DNA of 64,000 nucleotides from Pleurotus djamor (lineage: Eukaryota; Basidiomycota; Agaricomycetes; Agaricales; Pleurotaceae), in contig JAPEVF010000009.1 in assembly GCA_029747585.1 (NCBI GenBank), positions 62,001 to 126,000 on the forward strand. Reading direction: 5' to 3'. Shown piece after piece: positions 34,381 to 45,968 of this stretch; within the stretch, counting starts at the first letter, position 1; the number at the start of each line of letters is the position of its first letter. A program made the translations under genes and the position numbers. The notes under the pieces were generated by a model. It was given only the letters and a program-made list of their open reading frames with translations, was not told the DNA's origin and did no database searches.

Positions 34381-37300
34381 ATGAGCTTCTCCTCCACCTC
34401 CCATATCGACCCACTGTCGCATGGACCCACACTCGCCTCTATCCTTGGCGTGAAAGGTCCCCTGCATTTCCGTCCTCATGGTTCAAGCCAGAAACCTCAC
34501 GTCGTCCTGAGACGCGTCCAAATATCAGATGAGTCAAGTGAAGGAGGGGTACTCAAGAATACAGTGTGCTTCAGCTTGTTTGCATCTAAGCGCATCGAAG
34601 TTAAGCCGGGGAAAGANATACTTCTTTCCATTGCCAACGCCGATGGAAGCTATGACAATCAAGCCATAGTGCTTACGGGGGACTTGGTTCNTGAAGGGGA
34701 TCCGGANCCTGTCGAAGAATNTGCACCTACTCTCCCTCCTGAAGTCATTCCGCCCAAAATGCGGAGGGTATGGAGGGCTCAGACNGATGACGACATTAAA
34801 CGTGAGCTTNGANAATGTGTAGANNTCTACCAGACGTTTATTGACNACTCTTACAGCAGAGCTGACTTCTCCAGNTGCCCCTCCTACTGTACACTCATCC
34901 GTTGCTGTGCAAGCTGAGCCCGCGTATACGACATCCTTCTCTCAGACGAATATCGCGACAGCCACAGCNAGTGTGCAGGCCCAGCCGCCCTACCGCTCGG
35001 AGACNGTCCAAGCACAACCGTCCNCTTCNGGAATTGCAGTNCAAGCCACCCCCGTNTCATATACAACAAGCACAGTTCAGACGGTCGACACGCGCTTCTT
35101 TTCNAGCACAGACGCCCAGACCGATCCANNTCCNTCNNNTCCTCTNTCAGATGTAAGTCATTCNNTNACATTATTACCTGCGACTCCNCATATNTTTCAT
35201 ATATTAGNTTCATCACCAAGANCGTAGTCTCTCTCCAATGGAGCTAGATTCGCCGACCAGCTCTGCACGACACTCNCGNTCCCCTGTNCCATCAAGTTCT
35301 GTTGCGGAGACAANGCCTCTCGTCGCATNTCAAGAANCAAACACACCTCCAATANCTATGTCGCCATCTCAAACGGAATCTTCACAACCGTCAGCCTTGT
35401 TTTCCCCTCGTGCTCATCGGCCTAGCTCTGTAGCGCNGTCATCTACCTCCTCATCTCGAGCTTCTTCTGTATCNCCAAGTTGTGGCTTAGAGGCTATGGA
35501 NATNTCTCCCCCGCACATNCAGTCAATACATGTNGCTGAAAAGCATGTTCTGCCTCCTGTCGTCCTTCCTATGGAATTACCTAGTGCGTATGGCGTCTCT
35601 CTACTTCGCATTGGCTCAAGAAGAGGTTGGTCCCGTTTATCCAGGTTCTAACATTCTCTGCGATCCTCCACCAATAGCTGGGGCTTCATGTTCCTCCACC
35701 GCACATCCCTCTTTGACTAATGTTGACGGAGAGTGTGTGGATAAGGTCGGAAGCAGTGCAGTTTCCCCCCTTGCACCTTCAGTCATCAAAGGTATGCACC
35801 GCTCATTCCCATTCCTGCCTCCTTCTGAATCTCACTATTGGTCTCGAAGGGCATGGTAGGTCTTCTTTTGTCGGTGTAGCTTCAACAATAACCGTGCAAA
35901 CCACATCACAGACACTATCCTTACCATAAAGGCGGAGGAAGCAATGGAGCTTTCTCCTCTTTCTGCTGGGCGTAAGCGAAAACGCTCACTGGAAAAATCC
36001 ATCCATCCNCCNGCTTCCTCAGGCTCGCCATCACTGTCGAAGAAAACGCNTTCCCAATCNCCCGNTGTCGTGAGNTCGACTTCTCCCTCCNTAAAGGAAG
36101 CANCGCGCGTTGAGACCACACANCCTGTCAGTCGACGCGAATTACCGACACTTTCGAGCTANTTCGTTCCCGCAACCAAGCCACCTGTGACTACTCCCGT
36201 CGCCTCAACACGTCCTCTATCNGAGCGAATCGAGCCATTGTACAAGCCAATCNCTCAGTCACCCAANCATACACCCACNCCTAAGCCTCTTGAACCTCCT
36301 CGTAAGACAGCTCCAACCTTACCTACCACCNCATTCCTGAGTCCCAACACNATCTCTACTTCCGCCCCCAGGGTCCCTGTTCANCATCGTCTACCGCCTA
36401 CGCAACCCCAAGCTATGGCTAGCCGATTGAGAAATGGCCTGGGCATTCCTACAGGACCCATGTCGAATCCNTTAGGCATCAGACCNTCTGTGAGACCTAC
36501 GAACCCAGCCGTAACCGGTCCTGTCGTTGGGGCATTGAACAAGGCTCCACCNACAGCACCCAAGCTCATCGCTCAACANAACACTCATTCAGCGCCTAAA
36601 ATGCCAGGCAGCCTGAAATCGCTATCGAACAACAGTGCGCANTCGTCCTCTTCANCAATCACNGCAACACANCGGAAGAAGATTGTTGTNGGGAACGGCT
36701 GGCCATTGGTCAAAGGGTCGANCTCCTCCGCTGCGAACGGAGAAACCGCTGCTTCCAAGGANCTNAGTCCTCNTCNACAGACCTCNNCCGCTAGTGAACC
36801 TGAGAAANATAANCCTGGTCCATCATCCACGAGTNTNAANAGTGAACAGAGGGATCGCAGCCCGCAAATCCCTGGGTTAATCGCTGACTCTCGGNCCAAT
36901 CGGTCTGGCTTCACCCCGCCNTGTCCTAGTGCCCCTCTCCCTCCTCTCCCTCCGTCACCTCCAGACGACGCTATGTACGGACCTCCACCCCCGCCACCAC
37001 TGGACTTCCCTCCATCCACTCCTTCAGAAACTAAGAAATGGAAACCGGTCAATGGAGATAAGGCTATTTTCCAGACACCGGCACCTTCTTCCTCTACGCC
37101 GATCTCACAAACACCTCTCCTGAACCGGATATCGCCACATGGCCTGACTACTTCGTCCACTCCAGGTCAGTGTTTTCGTTTTCATGCCGATCCAATACNA
37201 CTACTAATAAAATNAANAGTGTCTGTGACCCTGNCGTCAAAGCAACCGAAGTCCACCCCTGCTTTAGTTGAGAGAGATGTCTTTGCTGAGAAAGNGACNC

Positions 37301-39126
37301 TNTCGTTAGCAGATCGTCTNAACACGCCGACNACCAAGGCTTCCCGCACNGGGAAGGACGTGAAAGANAANACNCCATCGCATCCTCCTCCCCTCCCTCC
37401 CATCTCGACAACCCCCGCTACCGAGAAGGCTTCANNCAGCAAGAACNCCNCTGCCACTTCNCCAGTCACCAANGGTAAAACGAAAACNCCCGTTATACCT
37501 TCTCCTTCGCCGAAGAGTGCTGTTGCATCTACTCCACTTATACATCCTCTCCCTCCGAAACCGGTTGGTTGTGCGAAGCCTCCGGCACCTCCACCGAGGT
37601 CGCGTGCTTCAAAGAGGGATCGCGATTCACCGGAGGCCGAGTCGCATAAGAAGAGACGTCGTGTGCTTAGATGGCCTTCGATAGAGCCNTTGAAGACGGC
37701 GAAACTGAANGGAGACGGNGATCTGGGNGTGAAGAAGATTGCGTTNAATTCTGANGGGAGTCAGTTTGCGTTGTGCTGTGAGTTTCCTCTCTCTTGCGTC
37801 CTGTGAAATAGAAGATTGACTGTGAGGGTTATTTGTGGTAGGCTGTGATTATACTGTGAGGATATGGTCTAATCANAGCCATTCTGAGATGGCTAGNCTG
37901 ACGCACAATGCGTCTGTGGTTTCTGTGCTGTGGCTTACTGGAGATACTGGNGTGGTNACTCTCAGTGAAGACGGAGTGGTGAGCAAGTGGATAAAGACGG
38001 TAAGCGACGTCGTGTATTTGGTACTCTTCTTCGCTGAACATTTTCTGTGATTAGGGACCNAATCACTGGCAATGGGCGAAGATTCTGAACGCCGGGAGTG
38101 ACCGTCGAGCGGATGATGATCCTATGTGTTTAGCGTATAGAGGCGATCGAATAGCGGTGTCATTCCCTAAAGTTGGTGTCAAAGTCTGGATATGGGCGAA
38201 AGGTNCNGTATCTCCCTGTNACCTTGTGGATCTTCACTAACTTGTTGCTCAGGGACATGGCAGCCTCAGCGCTCGATTATACGACAGAACGTCACGGCTA
38301 TACAGTTCGTNGAAGANGGAGAGGCTCTCCTGGGNGGTACGAAAGATGGTGTTTTGTNAGNNCACCCAGTCTNGTTCTTNCCNNAGCGAGAAACTGAATA
38401 NNNTGNAGATGGTACTGNGGCGTACCCAACGGAACACTGCGCGCCTATTCNTTCCTGAGATCCAAAATGTCAGTATACGCGTTTCATTTCCTTCCTAGTT
38501 CCACAATCTCATGATACCCTNNANCTCCGTTTAGCACGCANATTGACGTTGGCATCGGAGCTACTCAGGCTTTGGTGGCTCAATCTAGCGGATCCTGTCA
38601 CCTTGTTGGGTTGCAACAGAACACNGCGACAGTNGATCAGGTATATAAGGAGCCGGATGTTGAATTGCGGACTGAGTTTGGCGCGTTGTTTGCTGCGAAN
38701 GATCATGCGGTGTTGTTTGGTGATNTAGATGGGTGTGTGCCTGTGTGGGATAAGAAGAAGGGCATCGTGGTGTATGGGCTTGATCATGGGGAAGGTGCGT
38801 TTGAACTTCTTCCGCCTGTTATATGAACTTAACGGGTTGTTACTCAGAGGTCACCGTGCGCGCAGCAGCTGTAAGCATCCTCTACGTCTTGGTTCATTTG
38901 TGGAGTTTTGACGGGTTATTTGTAGAGCCTTGACCAGTCCACGAACAAGGATATCGTTCCTTGCATCATCACCGGCACCAAGCAAGGCCAGCTGTGCTGG
39001 TGGCCGCAACCGGCGTCTTCGTCGTCTCGTGAGTGGCTTATCTACGCGCGCATGACCTTGCACTGACCATACTGCGCAGAATCGTCGGAAGAGTCTGCAC
39101 GGAAGCGTCAGAAGGCCGCGTCGTAG
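34381..39126 (+). CDS. WD40-repeat protein with a very long disordered Pro/Ser-rich region
   Basis: A multi-exon gene starts at the ATG at 34381 (MSFSSTSHIDPLSHGPTLAS) and ends at a TAG at 39124-39126. The N-terminal about 145 aa look globular (KNTVCFSLFASKRIEVKPGK, DNQAIVLTGDL). Some 900 disordered residues follow, including Thr/Gln-rich sequence (VQAQP, TSTVQTVDTRFF), a KRKRSLEKS basic patch and formin-like polyproline (PPLPPSPPDDAMYGPPPPPP). The C-terminal third carries WD repeats: GSQFALCC spliced to DYTVRIWSN, ASVVSVLWLTGD, GVVSKWIKT, MCLAYRGDRIAVSFPKVGVK and later blades. The tail is Ser/Lys/Arg (ESARKRQKAAS). No orthologue is named with confidence; it may be an agaricomycete-specific scaffold. 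Dozens of single Ns affect it. Confidence 0.65.
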
Positions 39127-39865
39127 ACATGTCCTTGTCCATTTCCTCTATACATCTATCTAGTATTTTACACCCACTAAGTTATCCTATCTACATTGCT
39201 TGTCGACACGTTTAGATTGTATCATACACTTTGTGCTCGCTTTTCACTTTGGGTAATTTGACTTGGGCCACGAGGCGCTGTCACTGTTGGCATTGAAACG
39301 TGAAAGATGGTTTGTGCATGTTTGGCCTGAGCGCCACTAGGCTNNGGGCTAGTTGTGTGGTTTACCACTGTTCACCAAACCAAACGATCCCAAAGTTGAA
39401 TTCCACAGCTCAAGACCGTCCGCGACAGTCCACTCGCCTGCTTCTTGCTTCAGCTCCCTTCCCGTTTCATCCCGCGTGCGTCCGCCAGCCCTCCCTGCCC
39501 TGACACAGACACCGGCTTAACAGGATTCCCGTATCTGCGTGTGCTTAGGTCGTCTCAGGTACTCTTTTCCTGCCTCTTNCCTTCTGACTCGAGTTCACCA
39601 GCATTCNCCAGCATCCACTGCGATCTGCGCCCAGGTCGACTTGTAGTTTTCAGCTCCTTCGCTTGTATACAACTTTGTGAGTTCGTCGCTGGTTGATTTC
39701 ATCCGTGAACCTTCTTGGCCACGAGGCCGCTGCTACCATGCACCAGGCCCTCCTAATCCGTATTCACGAGACTTGGCCTTCACCACAACTTGATCCTGAC
39801 TATCTCCATCGTTTTTAGACTTTTTACCCTTCTTCGAATTCGGTGTTTAGACTTGGTTAGCTGAA
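39127..39865 (+). promoter_or_regulatory. intergenic, promoter and leader of CDC42
   Basis: No gene is seen. From about 39420 the plus strand is pyrimidine-rich (CTTCCC, TTCCTGCCTCTT), as expected for a long leader before a constitutive gene. A leader intron ending at one of the several AGs before 39866 is possible. Confidence 0.4.
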
Positions 39866-40750
<885 letters not shown>

Positions 40751-41092
40751 GTGTCTATGNCACCATTGCATAGCTGACTTTTGCCCGTGTCGTCTTACGC
40801 ATCGTTTCCTTACTCTATTCCTTTCACGATTTACTTACGCGCCATGACATCTGCCTATATATCCACTTTTGCCCTTCCTCCCTTCGCATCCACGTCCCTT
40901 TTTGAACTTTTTGGAAGTTTTCAGAGAAGGCCTCCCCATGCAGATACGCACAGTACCTTTGGGTTGGTCTATGGATCCACATATTCCCTTGTTTGAATTC
41001 TGCTCTGGTGATAGTTTTTTCTTCGCGCTTGGTTGACATGGGAACCGCATGGTAACCACAGAACTAATTGTGGCTTCGTGGGCGCTTAATAG
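40751..41092. other. intergenic between CDC42 and the DUF5745-like gene
   Basis: Contains the 3' end of CDC42 and a T-rich promoter side of the next plus-strand gene. No gene is seen. Confidence 0.5.
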
Positions 41093-42505
41093 ATGGAACC
41101 TTGGTTTTTTTATATGCTCATCGTCTCCCTCAACCAGCTCTTGGGCGCCTTGGGTTTGCCGTATGTGCTCGAAACGGCTTCGGACCTGACACCCACGCTA
41201 TTGCTTGCGATCCTTGCGTGTCTCTTGCGCACGCCATTGATCTCGGTCCTCGGTCAGGAGGACCTGGATGACACAATCAACACCCTAGCCGACTTGACCA
41301 ACGATCACAATCACGATCCTCATACGGNNNTCCTGGATGATGCTGCTGATGATGACGAGGATGATGGTCATGGTTCTCAAGGCGTTTCAGATGGGTTGCG
41401 TGCACATCTACCTCCTTCCAGACATGAGAAAGCTCACCGTCAAATCAAGCAAATGAAATTGCTTNTAGGTGTGCTTGAGAATGATGTGCTCACTCAGGAT
41501 CTTGGCTTGAGTGATGTTGATCCTAGGAGGTTGGCGAGGGGCGAGAAGGAGGAGGTTGAGTATGTTGCCGAGTTGTTTGTTTGGCTTGGGAGGCAGAAGG
41601 GCTTTTTGCCGTCGAGCAGCAGTNTTGAACCAATGGACCCGGTTTCGGCGACNGCNAGGACAGNNAATAGGCGGCGCTCGCTGTCTCCTACGGCGACGAC
41701 GAACACGNCTTCGATGGCACCGACGAACCTATCNTTGAANGANTTNACNCCNAGCATCAATGCTGATACAACCACGTCCCCGCCNTCGACCATTCGACAT
41801 CCGAGGTCTCGNAGACGNANNACTGACNNNAAGGATNNCNNNACTCCGAGGNTNNANCCNNGCTTCNTATCCGAAGAAGNCCCTCAGTGTATCCATGAAG
41901 TNGACTTCGGCACCNTGGACGANATNCCACCTACGCCGATTTTACGGCCGAGACGCCCTTCCCCTCAACCTTCAGAAATCTCCTTTTCTCATCGNTCAGT
42001 GTCTACGACAGCGACGTACAGGGCTACACCTTGNGAATACACTACATGCTACTGCANTGCCGCTTCCGTACCACATCTGCGTCCTGCGACGCCNNCAGTN
42101 NCGCTCTNGACGCACGGAGGCCTNACANCAGGGATCGTCGACANTGTTCGCCTACCTGTCCGTCGCCAAGGATGTATCTCGCCTGTNGACGAAGAAGCCG
42201 AACTTGCTTCTTTCGAAGCTAACCGACACATGCTGTCGCCGATGAGTCTGGGNATGGGNGGTGGTGGTTCTCTTCAACTTCCATCTTCTNCCCGTCTTCT
42301 TCCGCGGCGTACCGAGGCAAGTTCGCCGTTTCTTGAGCANNCTGNAGNTGCTACACGNACCGACCACGACCATGNAGATGANNNTNTTCATTTCTCTTTG
42401 GAGAANNTGGTCCAGCTGAAAACGAGGAAGGCTATCCTCCTNGGTGAAATTGCTTTGGCTTGGTCTAGACATCCTACCAATATCCCTCACTCACAGGAGT
42501 TTTGA
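41093..42505 (+). CDS. DUF5745-like protein with long disordered C-terminus
   Basis: A single open frame of 470 aa starts at the ATG at 41093. Residues 1-165 form a helical domain: SLNQLLGALGLPYVLETASD, LTPTLLLAILACLLRTPL, MKLLXGVLENDVLTQDLGLS, then DVDPRRLARGEKEEVEYVAE and LFVWLGRQKGF. The pattern resembles DUF5745, a calponin-homology-like domain also seen at the N-terminus of centrosomal CEP95. That assignment is from memory of the family and moderate. The acidic loop DDAADDDEDDGHG interrupts it. Residues 180-470 are Ser/Thr/Pro-rich and disordered and carry many Ns. There is no intron, unlike most neighbours. It is immediately downstream of CDC42, but a link is not shown. Confidence 0.6.
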   Translation: MEPWFFYMLIVSLNQLLGALGLPYVLETASDLTPTLLLAILACLLRTPLISVLGQEDLDDTINTLADLTNDHNHDPHTXXLDDAADDDEDDGHGSQGVSDGLRAHLPPSRHEKAHRQIKQMKLLXGVLENDVLTQDLGLSDVDPRRLARGEKEEVEYVAELFVWLGRQKGFLPSSSSXEPMDPVSAXXRTXNRRRSLSPTATTNTXSMAPTNLXLXXXXXSINADTTTSPXSTIRHPRSXRXXTDXKDXXTPRXXXXFXSEEXPQCIHEXDFGTXDXXPPTPILRPRRPSPQPSEISFSHXSVSTTATYRATPXEYTTCYCXAASVPHLRPATXXXXLXTHGGXTXGIVDXVRLPVRRQGCISPXDEEAELASFEANRHMLSPMSLXMXGGGSLQLPSSXRLLPRRTEASSPFLEXXXXATXTDHDHXDXXXHFSLEXXVQLKTRKAILXGEIALAWSRHPTNIPHSQEF

Positions 42506-42818
42506 CGCTTGGAAGATGTGGGGTGCTTATATCATTTAGTTTTTTTTCTGGTTTTGTGGATTCGTATCGTTATTGCTCTCTTGCTTTCGTTAGTTTACGG
42601 TAGTCTGTATCGATCTATCTATTTTTGTATCTAGAACATCCCGTATCTGTTGTCCTATCTTATCTTGTTTTCTCATTGCCACTACGAAAGATATAACGTA
42701 CAGTTGAGTATGGTTGATGTCTTCCGTTTGGACATCTACTGAATTTCATGCCTTATATAATTCCGCTAAGTTTGTCTTACATGGTACACATATACAGAAA
42801 ATATCGCATAAGAACTTC
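42506..42818. other. convergent 3' region
   Basis: A T-rich 3' region between two converging genes, with TATCTATCTATTTTTGTATC-like sequence near 42615. No gene is seen. Confidence 0.5.
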
Positions 42819-44404
42819 TTATGCCTGGTCCGCGATACCCGTTACCTCCCCTTCCCGCACAATCCCGAAGTCACTCGGAGTGTACACCTTTGTACGGACC
42901 AAGATCTCTTTGGCTTTCTTGCAGTTCTCAAACACCTGCTTCGCGAACGCTTCCTGGATGGCCTTGCGCGGCTCGGCAGTGAGATGGATGACCACCACCT
43001 TCGTGACATCAATGAAGCGAGCTAGCCAGGGTACGAGAGCAGGAGAATCGGCTTCCAGCGATCCATCGAGGTCCAATACACAGATTTGTATGACACTGGG
43101 GATGGTGAATTCGAATGGTGGCTCGGGTAGCCAGTGTGGTCGGTGGATGTTCATATCCACGGAGGCGGGTCTGCCTTGGAGCTTCGTCCTAATAAATGTG
43201 GAGAGTTGATCGATGGTGGGTAGCAATTCGGTGGCTTGGTGAATCTCGAGACAGATACTGTGGACCTTGACTTTAGGGAAGAGCATGNTAGGTGTGTCTT
43301 TGCCTTGCTTCTGCTCTTGGAGCTGATAAAATGCNGACATGATACTGAGGGGAGCAACGAGACGCTCCAAATCAGGTAAGAATGGATGTTGAAGAGGGTA
43401 GCGTCTATCAGTCGCTGTGTCAGAGCCCCGAAGGCACAGACTCGTAATGGTGGGGTGTTTGCACAGGAACTTGCATAGACTGGTAAACGTNTCTGTCGTC
43501 GTCGGATGGACGGTTAGCCGCTGGAGAGAAGGGAGCGACACAGANTCGCTGAGCAATTTCCAGTGCTCGGGACTGATGATAGCTTGACGAAGCGAGAGGG
43601 AGGTNATTGACTTCAAACCGGGCGATTGTAAGAAACTCTGGACTGTCTCTGACGTGGGGGACAGANAGGGTTTGTGNTAGTGGATTCTGGGGACGACGCG
43701 GGACAACAGGCGTCGTATACGTGATGAGATTGTGGTAGGCGACGTTGTTCCATGGCCATGCGCCGTAATGGGATGACCGTGAGGACAGGTGGTCGGTGCT
43801 TCGAACGCGATGTAGTCAAAAATGTCCACGACAGAAGGTCCTTTGTCTAGCAGCGCCAATGTCAGGATATCGAAAGCCCTGCGCCATTCTTCAATGGGTT
43901 TCATGAGTTTCATCGTTGGAGCAAACTTGAGTTCGTGGGGGACCAAAGCGAAGTTGAGCATAATGGTGTGGACGCTCTCAATCTTTCTCGCGACCTGGTA
44001 GAGGGCTCGGACTTGCCAGAGGAGGCGTGTCTCGGGGAGACAAAATAAACATGAGAGCTTCTTCACTTTTTTGACAAGCGGTGATCTCCATACGGCGTGC
44101 ACGAGNACCCTTGTATCTTCGATNCTATCGGGGATGCGCAGATGTTCAATTGTAGACATGTCCTCNGAAACNTTGACTTTGAATTGCTTGAGGAAAANAC
44201 CGAAGAGATAGACGTGCGTTTTTCGGGAAGCAAATGTGAGGTTCAGGAAATCTGCNGGTGCAGCAAATGTGCGGATGACGACAAAAATGTCGTCGTGCAA
44301 GTCAAAGAGNTTGCAGGCTTTCCCCTCACCACTATTAAAGATGCATAATATGCATGAGCTCGTCGNCGCCGCCACAGTCGATACGTTACTCACCTGGAAG
44401 TCAT
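42819..44404 (-). CDS. F-box-like/LRR-type family protein, copy 1
   Basis: Two exons: an 11-nt first exon (44404-44394, ATGACTTCCAG) and 44331-42819, giving 507 aa. The start becomes MTSSGEGKAC followed by LFDLHDDIFVVIRTF, an F-box-like helix pair, then FLNLTFASRKTHVYLF. The conserved core has HAVWRSPLVKKVKKLSC, PETRLLWQVRALYQVA, FLQSPGLKSXTSLSLRQA, a leucine-rich strand region (SLPSLQRLTVHPTTT) and LPDLERLVAPLS. The end reads DFGIVREGEVTG. Closest to copy 2 at 49.3 kb. Such F-box-like proteins are expanded in agaricomycetes, and a role as SCF substrate receptor is inference. A few Ns are present. The upstream hairpin at 44438 lies 34-75 bp before the ATG. Confidence 0.75.
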
Positions 44405-44437
44405 GGATGGTTCAACTCTGGGGGGCAAGAAATGGTT

Positions 44438-44479
44438 CCGCCAAGAACCGATCAAACAATCGGTTTAATGTCTTGGCGG
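44438..44479. repeat. long nested inverted repeat (hairpin) upstream of F-box-like copy 1
   Basis: The outer arms CCGCCAAGA (44438-44446) and TCTTGGCGG (44471-44479) are perfect complements. The inner arms ACCGAT (44447-44452) and ATCGGT (44459-44464) are also perfect. The loop is CAAACA, with a 6-nt bulge TTAATG on one side. This gives 15 bp of perfect stem in 42 nt, 34-75 bp upstream of the ATG at 44404. Confidence 0.85.
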
Positions 44480-44930
44480 TGGCGATGCAGGGCCACCCCA
44501 CAACGATCCCACGATCGCGTCCCCAAACTTGGCTTCAACGACGATCCAGGCTTNATCCNNCNNNNNNNNGGTTCGTTTGCTTTCGGTTCATCCTCCGTAA
44601 AACCATAGTCACTGTCAGNCCTTCATGATTTGTATTGGCTCTTTCCTGAACACGCGCTCAATCTTCTGGGCCCTTTTCTGTCTTATCCTTTGGTTCTATC
44701 GATTGTTCACTGCGCAAGAGTCAGGAGCATACTTATCACCTTCGCAACGCTCAGCACCTGCTGAAGTTCCTTGAGAGAATCGACTATGGGACTCTCAGAT
44801 ACGCACCCCAACACCCATTCAGCTCAGGTCAATGAAAACTATTCAATCAACTGCTGCTGAACAACCCGACACGACATCATATCGACTACGTTCGACGCTT
44901 ATTTGACACTCTCACATGTTCCCGTGTACT
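44480..44930. other. intergenic with short N gap
   Basis: No gene is seen. Ns at 44559-44560 and 44562-44569 mark a small gap. Confidence 0.5.
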
Positions 44931-45308
44931 TCAAGTGATCGTGATAGACAACCCGCCACAAGTGATAGCNGACCACAAGAACCANTCCCCATGGAAGCTC
45001 TCTTGTTCCTGNGCAAAACCGACAGCGCAACCGCACTGATTGAGATCCCCNCTGACNCACATACGGCCTGCTGCAGCTTGGAAGCAGCCTCCGCCTTCGG
45101 AGCAGAGCTCGCTGAGACGTTGGTCTGGTTTGAGCGTATCGCGGAAGCGACCNGCNTCGTTATTGTGCGAGCAAGAGCAAGCATCGGGGGAAGGAGCGGC
45201 TCTCTTGATNANGCTTTCCTTGNTGTCTCTGGTGGTATCACCNCCAGGGNGACCGTGGACGGCGACNANGAGGGCAGGCAANACGGNTAGAATGCTGAAG
45301 AACTTCAT
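44931..45308 (-). CDS. small cysteine-rich secreted protein
   Basis: A frame of 125 aa starts at the ATG at 45308. The N-terminus MKFFSILXXLPALXVAVHG is a clear signal peptide. The mature part has CSC, LCSEGGGCFQ, DLNQCGCAVGF and a final ITCGG, giving 7-8 cysteines, then a hydrophobic ending. Several Ns hide residues, so one cysteine is uncertain, and an intron cannot be excluded because a second frame of 109 codons overlaps it. It resembles fungal effector-like small secreted proteins only in general form. No family is named and no toxicity is implied. Confidence 0.5.
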   Translation of the reverse strand: MKFFSILXXLPALXVAVHGXPXGDTTRDXKESXIKRAAPSPDACSCSHNNXXGRFRDTLKPDQRLSELCSEGGGCFQAAAGRMXVXGDLNQCGCAVGFXQEQESFHGXWFLWXAITCGGLSITIT

Positions 45309-45968
45309 NGNTTCGACGATAGCTANGTNATGCGACAGCNCATCAGTAACNAAGTCGTCTAGGCTTGGACAGTCCTCACCTGATTCAAGACTTGGGNNGT
45401 AGTCGGNGTGCAGAACTATGAAAGTGCTGCGAGGTGTTCAAACGAATACTAAGGCCTCTTTATACATTTCCAAAGGTAGAGCAGATCCTCCCCGCCAGTC
45501 CATTTGGAGGAAAGCAAGTTCCGTTGACGATTCTTCCAAAGGTCATGACTGGGCAGGTTCTCGTTACTCAGCTCGTCTTCACAAACGACCTCACGGTCAG
45601 TATAGCCTTATACTCGCCCGAGANCTATGAAACAAGGTTNGATGTTATTNCTGGCNCTTCGACTCTATTTTTGGCTTCTTCGGGACATTGTCAGATCTGT
45701 GTAGCTACATCATGGAACATCGCATAAGTACTCTATGTCGAGAAGCAAATCCCTTCGCACATTCACCGAGACCGAATTGATGACTAAAAATGTGAGACCA
45801 ATATACCGACGCTCTACGGAAATAACGCTGATTCGAGCCTAGGTGAAAGTCTTTCTCGATGCCCNCCNTGATGCATCGCAGAGACGGAGACTCCGGTGAA
45901 GACTATGTAGTCCCCTGCTAAGTACAGAAGANGAATGATCCTGTTATTTTAATAGCCCGATATCGACG
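45309..45968. other. intergenic, no confident gene
   Basis: A 97-codon plus frame near 45434-45727 has some hydrophobic, strand-like sequence but no supported family and several Ns. It may be chance. Confidence 0.4.

Noticed and set aside
44332..44393. Reading the F-box-like copy 1 start in the stretch before 44331 (GTG-type start)
   Set aside because: GTGAGT here is a splice donor; the 11-nt exon ATGACTTCCAG joins in frame to the family start.
45434..45727. 97-codon plus-strand frame
   Set aside because: No recognisable domain and several Ns; not enough to call a gene.
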